DNA of 25,841 nucleotides. Origin: Patescibacteria group bacterium UBA6263 (GTDB lineage: Bacteria > Patescibacteriota > Gracilibacteria > Absconditabacterales > Absconditicoccaceae). The stretch spans positions 1-25,841 of the forward strand of contig DJVF01000043.1 of NCBI GenBank assembly GCA_002441085.1, written 5' to 3'. Below, piece by piece: positions 1 through 9,098 of the stretch (within the stretch, counting starts at the first letter, position 1; the number at the start of each line of letters is the position of its first letter). A program made the translations under genes and the position numbers. Under the pieces are notes generated by a model, which worked only from the letters and a program-made list of their open reading frames with translations, searched no databases and had not been told where the DNA came from.

Positions 1-2
1 GA

Positions 3-1028
3 AGATGACAAAGAGAATTGATTATATGAGATAGACAGACATGAAAGACCACTATAGCTCTAGACACAATACTCAATCAAAAATGAAACGACGTATATTG
101 TGTATACGTAGCTATATGACAAAAAGAATCCAAAATCAGAAGAATAGTAGAATTATTACAAGAAAAATGAGCTATGGACTATACAATAGTAGTAAGCTCT
201 AGCGCAAATAGTCCTGCAATATTACAATATATTGCTCCTTATGTTGGATGTACTTTAGCAGAATATTTTATGGCACAGTGAAAAGACGCGTTGATAATAT
301 ACGATGATCTATCCAAACATGCTGTAGCATATAGAGAATTATCACTATTACTCAAAAGACCCCCAGGTAGAGAGGCCTTTCCTTGAGATGTGTTTTACCT
401 ACATTCTAGATTATTAGAAAGAGCATCTAGATTAAATCCAGATTTTGGATGATGAAGTTTGACTGCACTTCCTATAGTAGAAACTATGGATTCTGATGTA
501 TCTGCATATATACCAACAAATGTAATTTCCATCACTGATTGACAAATATTTTTGGAAACTGAATTATTCAATTCTGGTATCAAACCAGCTATCAATGTAT
601 GATTGTCTGTTTCTCGTGTATGATGATCAGCCCAAACCAAAATCATGAAAAAAATAGCAGGAAAGCTTAGATTGGAACTTGCAACATTTAGAGAGTTGGC
701 TAGCTTTGCGCAATTTGCTTCCGATTTAGATGCTAGTACACAGAAAAAGATTGAAAAATGAAAAAGATTGGTTGAAATACTAAAACAATCAAACAACAAT
801 CCTATTCCTTTTTATAAACAGGTTGTACTAATATACGCTGGTATAAATTGATATTTGGACGAAACTAATCTAGAAAAAATACAAAAATTCGAAGAAACTT
901 TATATTCCAAAATGGATAGTTCTTTCAAATCATTAACAAACGATATTATAAAACAAAAGGAACTTACTCCTGAAATAGAACAACAAATCCAAGACATCAT
1001 ACAACAAACTCTGACTGAAATCAAATAA
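3..1028 (+). CDS. atpA: ATP synthase F1 subunit alpha (5' end missing)
   Basis: Non-catalytic nucleotide-binding subunit of the F1 head of ATP synthase, acting at the inner face of the membrane. The reading frame is open from the window edge and begins just before the Walker A motif GDRQTGKT. Both glycines of that motif are TGA codons, so this gene alone shows TGA=Gly. Further conserved blocks follow: [56 protein letters not shown] and VGLSVSRVGGSAQ. About 340 residues are visible; a full alpha subunit is about 500, so the N-terminal beta-barrel is outside the window. It ends in TAA 20 bp before atpC and is the first of four F1 genes on this strand. Identity is certain. Confidence 0.97.
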
Positions 1029-1048
1029 TTTATTCCAAATAAATTAAT

Positions 1049-1507
1049 ATGTTCTTAGAAATCAATACTCCTGAATGATCAATTTTTGAATGAAAAATAG
1101 AGAAAGTAGTTGTACCTACACAACTATGAGATATTTGCATACTCAAAAATCATCAACCAATCATCAGTATAGTAAAACCATGAATAGTCAAAATCAAATT
1201 ATATAAACAACAAATCCAAGAATTTATCAAGTGAACCAAATTCTTATTTGAAGATGATTGGTTATGTCTATCTGTTTGATCAGGTATAATATACGTAAAT
1301 TGAACAGAAGTAGCTATATTAGTAAGTACCGTTACAAGCGAAATACAAACTGATGATCAAGTATTAGAAAAAATGAAAAAAGATATGGAACAACAAATCA
1401 AAGAAATCAAAACAAAATGAAGTTTGGACGAAATAGAGAAAGCTTTTCTACATCTACAAAAAATCACAGCAGATCTCAAATTATACAAAATCAAAAATAA
1501 ATCATAA
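1049..1507 (+). CDS. atpC: ATP synthase F1 subunit epsilon
   Basis: Central-stalk subunit that couples rotor and head and can inhibit ATP hydrolysis. The protein is 152 aa and starts MFLEINTPEGSIFEGKIEKV, the usual N-terminal beta-sandwich of the family, followed by VVPTQLGDICILKNHQPIIS (family pattern PT..G...IL..H.P). The C-terminal half is a charged helical region with coiled-coil character. Seven or more glycines are TGA. The gene lies 20 bp after atpA and 23 bp before atpG. In most bacteria the order is atpA-atpG-atpD-atpC, so this position is unusual. No clear Shine-Dalgarno sequence is visible. Confidence 0.9.
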
Positions 1508-1530
1508 TTTATTTCAAATCTTCTCAACTT

Positions 1531-2433
1531 ATGAGCAGCACGAGACAACTCAGAACACAAATAAAATCACTCAAAAGCTTACAAAAAATATTAAAAGCTC
1601 TTGAGGTGGTTTCTACTATCAAACTACAAAAAATGAAAAGAAAAACTGAATTGTTGAGAGATTTTCTTATAGATTTTTTGAATGTGTTACATTCTGTAGA
1701 ATGAGAAATCAACTTATTTGATTTTGATAAAAGAAATCGAGATCCATTAGGTAGAAGACTAATCATTCTAGTTAGCACAGACAAATGACTTTGTTGACCT
1801 ATCACATCCAAACTTACCAAACATTTATCTACCAAATACGCCGAACGAAAAGATAATCTAGATATATTTGTAATTGGTAAAAAGTGATTAGAATTTTTTG
1901 TAAGAGATTGATGGAGCGTAGTATGATCACTACAATTACACGACAATTTCAACGAACAAGAACTCATACCACTATATACTTATATCAAAAAAAGTTTAGA
2001 ACAAAAAAAATATTCTAAAATCAAAATATATTTCAATTATTTCAAGACCACTATGATTCAAGTACCATTGAGATTCAAGTTATTCCCATTAGACAAAGAA
2101 AGTTTCGATTCGTTTTTGCAAGATATTGATATCAAACTCGAAAAAATCAAAAAACCACAAATCAATGCTCTATCCATAGAACCATCCAAATGATTGTTGA
2201 TACAAAAATTGATACAAGAAACTATCAAATATATAGCATATAGTGCAGTCATACAAAACAAAACATGAGAACATGCATCTAGAATGTTAGCAATGAAAAA
2301 TGCCAAGGATAATAGTTGAGAAATCATCAAAAATATAAGTATCAAATACAACAAAGTCCGTCAAGCCAAAATCACACAAGAAATATCCGAAATTGGAAAT
2401 GCAAAAGCCGCTATAGAACAAAATCAAAAATAA
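1531..2433 (+). CDS. atpG: ATP synthase F1 subunit gamma
   Basis: Rotor shaft of the F1 motor. The protein is 300 aa. The N-terminal helix carries the expected pattern STRQLRTQIKSLKSLQKILK and ALEVVSTIKLQKM. The middle has ILVSTDKGLCGPITSKL, the conserved (S/T)D(K/R)GLCG motif with both glycines coded TGA. The C-terminal helix reads GEHASRMLAMKNAKDNSGEI (family: SE..ARM.AM..A..N). Length is close to the usual 285-300 aa. It ends in TAA 27 bp before atpD. Confidence 0.95.
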
Positions 2434-2460
2434 CAATATTTTTATATTTTTTATAAAAAA

Positions 2461-3861
2461 ATGAATTGAAAAATTACAGCAATCAAAGGTATAATTGTAG
2501 AAGTAAAATTTGATGAAAATATGCCAAAGATTTACGATGCGCTAATAGTACAAAACAAAAATAGCAATCAAGATACTGTAGTAATTGAAGTTTTACAAAT
2601 ATTGGAAGATGGTATAGTTAGATGAATCGCAATGAATGCTACCGATTGAATCAAAAGATGAGATGAAGTCAAAAACACATGAGATTGTATCAATGTACCA
2701 GTTTGACAAAATGTACTATGACACATATTCAATGCATTATGAGAGACTGTAGATTGAACAACAGATTTCCAAGCAGACAAAAAATTACCCATACACAGAG
2801 AGCCGCCAGAGTTCACAAGCTTAACAACCAAAACAGAAATATTAGAAACCTGAATCAAAGTAATAGATTTGCTTGCTCCGATATTAAAATGATGAAAAGT
2901 ATGACTATTTGGCTGAGCTTGAGTATGAAAGACAGTAGTGATGATGGAACTTATACACAATATAGCTACAGAGCACAGTGGTGTATCAGTAGTCTGTGGA
3001 GTATGAGAGAGAACCAGAGAATGAAATGATCTATATAATGAAATGAAAGAATCTTGAGTATTGGACAAGACAGTAATGGTTTATTGACAGATGAATGAGA
3101 CTCCATGACCTAGACTCAGAGTTGCACTAAGTTGATTAACTATGGCAGAATATTTTAGAGATGAACAATCCAAAGACGTATTGGTTTTTGTAGATAATAT
3201 ATTTAGATTTACTCAAGCATGATCAGAAGTATCAGCGCTACTTGGAAGAATACCTTCAGCTGTATGATATCAACCTACACTTTCTACAGAAATGGGTAAT
3301 CTACAAGAAAGAATCACTTCTACAAACAAATGATCCATCACATCAGTACAAGCGGTTTATGTACCTGCTGATGATCTTACAGATCCTGCTCCTGCTACTA
3401 CATTTACTCATTTGGATTCTACAATAGTATTGAGTAGATCTATAGCAGAAAAATGAATATATCCAGCTGTAGATCCATTAGATTCTACTTCTACAATCTT
3501 ATCTGCTGATACAGTATGAAATAGACATTACAAAGTAGCCAGAGACGTACAAAAAGTGCTACAAAGATACAAAGAGCTACAAGATATTATTGCAATACTT
3601 TGAATGGAAGAACTATCTCATGAAGATAGATTATTGGTATACAGAGCAAGAAAAATAGAGAAATTTTTCTCTCAACCATTTTTTGTAGCAGAACAATTTA
3701 CATGAATGACATGATCTTATGTCAAATTGGAAGACACTATTACTTGATTTGAAAAACTAACAAATTGAGAATTAGATCATATACCAGAAGATTTATTTAT
3801 GTATAAATGAAAGATACAAGATATAATTCAAGAATACGAAAAAACAAAAAAATCTGATTAA
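2461..3861 (+). CDS. atpD: ATP synthase F1 subunit beta
   Basis: Catalytic subunit of F1 ATP synthase, 466 aa, full length. The P-loop GGAGVGKT is spelled GGC TGA GCT TGA GTA TGA AAG ACA, so three of its glycines are TGA. Other family blocks are ETGIKVIDLLAPILKGGKVG, GVGERTREGNDLYNEM, VYGQMNETPGPRLRVALSGL, VLVFVDNIFRFTQAGSEVSA and LLGRIPSAVGYQPTLSTEMG. The DELSEED-type loop reads GMEELSHEDRLLVYRARKIE and is followed by FFSQPFFVAEQFTG. The gene closes the F1 set. Its TAA overlaps the TAA of the convergent gene on the other strand by two bases, and no intrinsic terminator is visible at the junction. Confidence 0.97.
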
Positions 3862-4400
3862 ATATATATTTTTTTGACATAATTTTTTGCAGAATTTAAT
3901 TTATTTATCCAAATATTATATTCAAATTTAGATAATTCCTTTGATCTTAATCACTCTTTCAATTCATCACTTATCAAACAAAATAAAATATCCAACTCTT
4001 GAAAGTCATCATAAGTATTCTGACAACTATCTATCAATGATAATTTTGGGGATAACTGCATAAATAAATCTTCCAAAACATAGTTTATAGATACCTTTTG
4101 CTCATTAAATAGCTTATATATAACTTCTCAAACTAATTTTCTAGTCTGTTTATAATATTTACGCATAGATTTAAATTTATTTAGTTCGTTCTCTGGCCAT
4201 CACAAAACATCAAACAAGTCTTTTAGAAAAACAATATCTTTGTCTATTCTATTAATTTTTTTATATAAAAAATCAGGACTTATTGCCGTATTAGATTCCA
4301 ATAATATTATATTTTCACAAATATCTTTATAGCAATTTTTTGCATAATTTAACATAGCTTCTCTTATATCATCCAATCAATTTTTATCAAAATCATGCAT
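3858..4400 (-). CDS. Hypothetical protein, paralogue of its upstream neighbour
   Basis: A 180-aa charged, mostly helical protein with no signal peptide or membrane segment, so probably cytoplasmic. I do not recognise the family. It shares two blocks with the protein encoded just upstream on the same strand (4419-5009). One is a central block, VLGWPENELNKFKSMRKYY here against YLGWPPKELDKFQSMYAYY there. The other is a C-terminal block, ELSKFEYNIWINKL against EISKSEYDQWMLKY. The two genes are 18 bp apart and are probably a tandem duplication transcribed together. Translation needs TGA=Gly (the G of LGWP is TGA in both). The stop codon overlaps that of atpD. Confidence 0.75.
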
Positions 4401-4418
4401 TATTACTTTACAAAAAAA

Positions 4419-5009
4419 TTAAATCCCTCTTATATATTTTTTAATCTCATCATATTTTAACATCCACTGATCATATTCAGACTTTGATATTTCTCCTTGT
4501 TGGAGTCATACTTGGAGTTTATCGACTATAGCTTTCAATATATTTTTTATATTTTGATAGTTGATTTTTTTTGATTTATTAGACTCAATCTCCATTATCA
4601 TATTAGATAAATTCTCAAACAATTTATTGAGTTGATTTTGGATTCTATAATCTTGAGCACTCATATCTTCTTTTTCCAACAAAAAAAACATAACATCAGA
4701 CCTTACATCTATATAATAAGCATACATAGATTGAAACTTATCAAGTTCTTTTGGTGGCCATCACAAATAGTCCAAACAAGTTTTGATTTGACGAACATAT
4801 TGATCTACTGCATTAGAAATATTTTTAAAATTATATTCTGTTATTTGTTCTTTATTTTCCAATTCAAAAATTTTATGAGATATTTTTTTGTATATTACTT
4901 CTATCTCTCTGAGAAATTTTTGTTCTTCGCTCAAAGCAAAAATATCTTCAAGATTATGTTTAGGGTATATTGATTTATTTTTACCTTGCCCTCAATCATA
5001 TATTTCCAT
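4419..5009 (-). CDS. Hypothetical protein, first of a tandem paralogous pair
   Basis: A 196-aa soluble, charged protein beginning MEIYDGGQGKNKSIYP. The start at 5009 is the first in-frame ATG. No known domain is recognised. The central motif LGWPPKELDKFQSMYAYY and the C-terminal motif ISKSEYDQWMLKYDEIKKYI are shared with the downstream gene at 3858-4400. Helices rich in Glu/Lys surround the motif. Three internal TGA codons read as Gly, each in a position that keeps the frame open. Function unknown; conservation of LGWPxxELxKFxSM suggests a small helical domain that binds a partner (inference only). Confidence 0.75.
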
Positions 5010-5098
5010 AAGACATTATTAAATTTTAAATACCCATACATAATAATAAATATTATATTTTTTACAATAAAATAATTTATCAAATATAAAAATCAAAA

Positions 5099-5124
5099 AA
5101 AAACCTGAATTAATTCAGGTTTTT
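5099..5124. terminator. Intrinsic terminator, bidirectional
   Basis: Perfect 8-bp hairpin AACCTGAA/TTCAGGTT with a 4-base loop (5102-5121), flanked by A-runs on the left and T-runs on the right. It can therefore end transcripts from either strand. Its likely job is to end the minus-strand unit that finishes with the GerMN-domain gene (stop at 5145). Confidence 0.85.
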
Positions 5125-5144
5125 GTATATAATATTTACATAAT

Positions 5145-5807
5145 TTATGGTTGAAACAAAGTTTCAGGCAATATTTTTACGCTCTTGACCATATCAAATT
5201 GTTTTGCTGTTTTTTCTATACTAGCTTTGAGTATAAATACACGAGCAGATCATCAAGATGTAAATCACATAACTTCATTGAACCTAAGCTCTAGTGTTCA
5301 ATCAGATTTTAATTCAGAGCTAATCAAACGAAAATCTTGATTGGGAAACTCACTAGTAAATCCAGCAGTTCTCTCAGCACTATTCAAATTTCATTCAAGC
5401 AATAAATTGATTGTATCTTCTATAATATTTTTAGAGTCTGATATCACACGAGGAACAGCCAAAATAGAAGAAGAATTCAACTGTTGCTCCACTGGCAATT
5501 TAGCATCTTCCAACTGATTGAAATAATACAAATTTACAGTTTTTGGTCAAAGCACTTCCAAATCATTTTGAGTCTCATCAGTTTTATCTCAAGAATCTGA
5601 CATCTTATCTAATTGTAGTTTTATTTCTCTAAGCTGCTCAGACAACAAAAGGAGATTTTCACTATCTACATTTTGATCACAAACGATTTGTGTTCATATA
5701 AATTTAGAAACATCTTGGGATAATCCACTATCAAATCGCCTCAGATATCATACAAACGCCAAAACTATAAACAACCGAAAAATAGTAGTCCAAAAAATTT
5801 TTTTCAT
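5145..5807 (-). CDS. Membrane-anchored GerMN-domain protein
   Basis: A 220-aa protein with an N-terminal membrane anchor (residues 4-21, KIFWTTIFRLFIVLAFVG), then a polar stretch with a short coiled coil (about 50-75) and a C-terminal domain from about residue 85. That domain resembles GerMN (sporulation/germination fold): YYFN near its start, the core DGTLELRFNEVMGFTSGGSA, then KQFDMVKSVKIL and a terminal LFQP. GerMN domains are extracytoplasmic and often linked to the cell envelope. The anchor start TTIFRLFIV is very like that of the next gene upstream (TTLFRALIIV), so the pair may derive from one ancestor or sit in one complex. Followed by a strong terminator. Domain call moderate, anchor clear. 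Confidence 0.7.
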
Positions 5808-5841
5808 CTTTATATATCAAAGATTAAAAATTACATTATTT

Positions 5842-6183
5842 TTAAGATCAAGTTCCAGCTACAATATCATTTTGAACAGAACCAGTTGAAATCTCTTGTA
5901 CAGATACTTCTCATCAATCTCATTGCAACAAAGACTTAGTTTCGTCTAATTTTAAATTCAAACCATCAAATCATTCTATCAATTGTTGTTGCATTACAGT
6001 TACCCCACTCAAAATCTCATTAATTGGATTTGTTGACTGAGTTCAGTCTAAATTTATGACTTCTTGATTCATAATCCAATTAGAAACCATAGATCACAAC
6101 TCTTGATCCATAAATTTCATATAAAATCAAGCTATTACAATTATCAAAGCTCGAAAAAGTGTAGTCAAAAGAACTTTCAACAT
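5842..6183 (-). CDS. Short membrane-anchored hypothetical protein
   Basis: A 113-aa protein with one N-terminal transmembrane segment (residues 4-21, VLLTTLFRALIIVIAGFY). A polar Gln/Ser/Gly-rich region follows, likely outside the membrane, with a helical stretch around residues 60-90 (VMQQQLIEGFDGLNLKLDET). The anchor resembles that of the downstream GerMN-domain protein at 5145-5807; the rest does not. The two genes are 34 bp apart and probably co-transcribed. No family recognised. Confidence 0.65.
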
Positions 6184-6228
6184 TATTCATAATATTAAAA
6201 TATAAACAGACTCAAGTTTAAGTATTTT

Positions 6229-7257
6229 TTAATACAATTCAATGAGTTTTTTAAAATCTGTAGGCAACTCAGATGCAAATTCTTTTATATTATTATTGCC
6301 GATATCTGCAAAACTATATTTCCAACAATGCAGCATCTGCCTATTGATATTCATATTTTTATAAAGTTTCCTATTTACAGCAGGATTACCATAGATTATA
6401 TCTCCCAATACTGGATAACCACTACTAGCCAAATGAATTCTGATTTGGTGCATTCTACCAGTATCTATTTTTACTTCCAACAAGGATATTTTTCACAAAT
6501 CTGGATGATTTATCAATTTTTTGTTCCAACACTGTGTTTTGGCTTTTAATCAAGATTTATCTACCACCATATGAGATCTATCAAACTTTTTATCATAAAT
6601 TTTTTCTAATGATTTATCTATTATCAAATGCTTGGGAAAATCTCACACCACTATAGCTAAATATTTTTTTTCAATCTTTCTATCTCTGATTATTTCATTT
6701 ATATATTGCAGTGCTGGATAGTTTTTTGCAGCTATAAGTACGCCAGATGTATCTTTATCCAATCTATATCCAAACGATGGCTTAAATGTTTCAACTCAGT
6801 CTAATTTCACATTTCACACCTGACTGCCGACAGGCAAGTTTTCAAATTTCAAATTTACATAAGTCTCTAAATAGTCATTCATACACAGATCATTCCAATG
6901 CTTATTACTAGGATGTACAACGACTCAAGCAGGCTTATCAAAAACAATTCGATTAGAATCTTTGTAGATAATCATTTTTTGTATTTCGTCTATTCCCAAT
7001 TTTTTTATTTTTCTATCTTTGGAAGACAACAAAGCTCCAGGATTTTTCTTTCACAAATCATCTTGATCAAATTCTATCATGTCTCATTGTTTGACTCTAT
7101 ATTCTTCTTTGGTTTTTTTGCCGTTGACCTTTATATTGCCTTTTCTAATCCAAGAATAAATATCTCCAAGTTTGACCTCAGGATATATCTTACAATATTT
7201 TCTGATAAATCTATCTAGTCTCTGATCTCAATTTGTTTCGTCTATAATTATTTGCAT
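6229..7257 (-). CDS. RluC/RluD-family pseudouridine synthase
   Basis: Converts specific uridines of large-subunit rRNA to pseudouridine. The protein is 342 aa. An S4 RNA-binding domain covers about residues 10-65 (RLDRFIRKY..KLGDIYSWIRKGNIKVNGKK). The catalytic domain starts near residue 95 with the usual DKPAGVVVHP (107-116) and the catalytic motif RLDKDTSG (165-172), with Asp167 as the expected nucleophile. LLEVKIDTGRMHQIRIHLAS and GYPVLGDIIYG close the family signature. Which member (RluC, RluD or another) cannot be decided. Residues 141-147 are encoded by a 20-bp palindromic repeat that also occurs in non-coding DNA of this window. Translation needs TGA=Gly. Confidence 0.92.
6819..6838. 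repeat. 20-bp palindromic repeat, copy 1, inside a coding sequence
   Basis: CCTGACTGCCGACAGGCAAG, a diverged copy of the palindrome found at 20388-20407 and 24745-24764 (consensus CCTGYCTGYCGRCAGRCAGG). Here it is read in frame as part of LPVGSQV in a variable loop of the pseudouridine synthase, just before the catalytic motif. Confidence 0.7.
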
Positions 7258-7346
7258 AACCTCTACTTGAATATATAAATATCATATAAATATAAATATC
7301 TCCTAAATAAAGTCCATTTGTTTAATCCCGCAAAACTTTATTAAAA

Positions 7347-7373
7347 AACTGACAAGAATTATGCTTGTCAGTT
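7347..7373 (-). terminator. Intrinsic terminator after the DUF2202 gene
   Basis: Ten-base-pair hairpin (minus strand AACTGACAAG, 7-base loop, CTTGTCAGTT) followed on the minus strand by a T-run. It closes the DUF2202 unit and resembles the terminator at 8433-8463 in sequence. Confidence 0.8.
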
Positions 7374-7391
7374 AATCTTTTTATTGATTAT

Positions 7392-7459
7392 TTATTCAAT
7401 CTTCATTGTCCTCTGCCATTCATTTTATCAGATCAATCTATTTTATTTTGATCAATATA
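7392..7459 (-). pseudogene. Remnant of a small secreted-protein gene (C-terminal tail)
   Basis: Reads DQNKIDGSDKMNGRGQGRLNK and then TAA. It aligns with the C-terminal tail of the protein at 8479-8871 (GQKKMDGSGKMNGSKGLGNG). The frame is closed upstream by a stop and there is no start codon, so it is not a working gene. Like the intact gene it is followed by an ACTGACAA-type terminator. It could instead be the lost natural tail of the DUF2202 protein, which ends 60 bp upstream. Confidence 0.6.
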
Positions 7460-7518
7460 TTATTTAAAATTTACAATTTTTCCAAATACTCATTTATAAA
7501 AAACAAAGTTTAATTTTT

Positions 7519-8253
7519 TTATGTTGATTTACCTTTTCAAATGCCATTAGATCATCTCTCCTGTTGAGAAGAAATAATATCATTATATTCTGATAAAGAA
7601 ATGTATTGTGGTGAATAAGTTCAACCATTTTGATTGATATTTTTTACATAAGCACGAAGATGATTACGAGATCATCTATTGAGATTATTATATACATTAA
7701 TTATATTTTCTTTATCTGTTTCTTTGATAAGAATATTTAAATCACTAATATCCAAATCTTCAACAATAGCCCCAACAATTAAAGCATCTAAAAGAGACTT
7801 ATTTCATTGAGCTACCAAGTCATTATATAATTTTTGCATATCAGAAGATGTAAATTTACCAACTGTATCATCCAAAACAGGATCTGGAATAGAATACATA
7901 GTTAAAAGATTTTTAACTGCTATAGTATGAGTCTGTTCAGATTCTGCAATATTTGAAAATATTTTAGCTCATCGTTTAGTCCCCAAAGTCGTATATACAT
8001 CTCTTGCTAATTTTTCCTCTTCACGCATTTGTATAAGTCACAATTTTTCTTGATCAGATAACATTCATGTAGAACTTATATTGAGCAATTCATTAATATC
8101 TAAAATATCACTTTCATCTACAATATATTCTAAATTATCAGTAGATTGAGATATATTATTTTCCCTCTGCATGTTGGTATCACATCCATTAAGAAACAAA
8201 AAAGATATTCAAAATAAAGATAATAAAATTATTTTTTTACTAGCAACTTTCAT
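7519..8253 (-). CDS. DUF2202-family ferritin-like lipoprotein
   Basis: A 244-aa exported lipoprotein. Residues 1-24 form a lipoprotein signal ending in the lipobox LNGC (Cys24 is the likely lipidated residue). The DUF2202 domain follows from about residue 65: LGLIQMREEEKLARDVYTTL, FSNIAESEQTHTIAVKNLL, GKFTSSDMQKLYNDLVAQG, VGAIVEDLDISDL and NLNRGSRNHLRAYVKNIN, all close to the family consensus. The Glu/His pattern (REEEK, SEQTH, EDLDI, NHLRA) is that of a ferritin-like four-helix bundle that could hold metal. It acts outside the cytoplasmic membrane; the substrate is unknown. The C-terminal tail is Gly/Ser rich. Confidence 0.88.
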
Positions 8254-8432
8254 AATTTTTATTTATAATAATTAAAATATTATTTAAATATCAATTTGAT
8301 ACTTTGTATCAAAACTACTATGATTTTATTATAATTGACATCATAAACAAGTAAATTAATAATACCTCAAAGTGATAAGTAATTTATATATAATTTGTGT
8401 ATTAAAAATACAGCATTTGATATAATAACTAA

Positions 8433-8463
8433 AATACTGACAAACGCAAAGTTTGCCAGTATT
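8433..8463 (-). terminator. Intrinsic terminator after the small secreted protein gene
   Basis: Thirteen-position stem with one mismatch (AATACTGGCAAAC/GTTTGTCAGTATT on the minus strand, 5-base loop) followed by TTTTAG. It lies 16 bp after the stop of the gene at 8479-8871. Confidence 0.75.
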
Positions 8464-8478
8464 ATTAAGAATAATTAA

Positions 8479-8871
8479 TTATCTACTCATTCTTGATTGA
8501 CCATTACCAAGACCTTTTGATCCATTCATTTTACCAGATCAGTCCATTTTCTTTTGACCAAGATTAAGTTCTGATTTTAGTTGAGCTACCTTAGCAGTAT
8601 CTCAATCTTGTCCAGCTTGATAAAGCTCTGCAAATTTCAAGAATTGCGCTTCACTTGTGATTCTTCTAGCAACTCATTTGTCAGCATACAAAGTTTTGAA
8701 AGATTCATAATTCTTGGTTTTGAACATTTCTTGCACAGCAACATGTCTATCTGTATCAGTACAATCAGGATTAGAAACGCCAGGATTACCTTGATAAGCA
8801 TATGTAGCTACTCACAAAGTAAGTGCAAAAACTCCAAATAAAGATCCCATAACAATTTTTTTGTTTTTCAT
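8479..8871 (-). CDS. Small secreted hypothetical protein
   Basis: A 130-aa protein with a typical signal peptide (KNKKIVMGSLFGVFALTLGV, cleavage probably after ATYA near residue 25). The mature part of about 105 residues has two cysteine-free helical segments (VAVQEMFKTKNYESFKTLYA and SEAQFLKFAELYQAGQDGDT). It ends in a basic Gly/Asn/Ser-rich tail with paired KMDGSGKMNGS. I do not recognise the family. The tail is found again as a remnant at 7392-7459, 60 bp after a DUF2202 gene, so this gene and DUF2202 may belong to one functional set at the cell surface. Confidence 0.75.
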
Positions 8872-8962
8872 GATAAATAGTATAAAAGAATAAAACGTCA
8901 TATCGAAATTATTTTCTCAATTTGACGTGGGGTATTATACCCATCTACCTTAAATAAAACTT

Positions 8963-9045
8963 AAGCACAAAATAAATCGAGAAAAATCCCAAAAAGATTT
9001 TTCCGATGTTTTTATCTATAGGAATTTTTTTGAAATTCTTATATG
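8963..9045. repeat. Dispersed two-hairpin element, copy 1
   Basis: About 80 bp shared with 17200-17280. It holds a first hairpin GAAAAATC/GATTTTTC that is identical in both copies, and a second hairpin TATAGGAATT/AATTCTTATA whose stem differs from copy 2 by changes that keep pairing. It lies between the small secreted protein gene and the carotenoid cluster, just after the crtI terminator in the minus direction. Confidence 0.75.
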
Positions 9046-9074
9046 GCAAAAACAAGCATAGAATTGCCTGTTTT
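9046..9074 (-). terminator. Intrinsic terminator after crtI
   Basis: Minus strand AAAACAGGC, 8-base loop, GCTTGTTTT, then further T. The stem has one mismatch. It begins 24 bp after the crtI stop and closes the carotenoid operon. Confidence 0.7.
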
Positions 9075-9098
9075 ATAATTGCTGTATTTTGTAATAGA

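Noticed and set aside
3858..3861. Overlapping convergent stops as a possible error
   Set aside because: Both proteins end naturally and the overlap of TAA codons in TTAA is simple economy in a compact genome.
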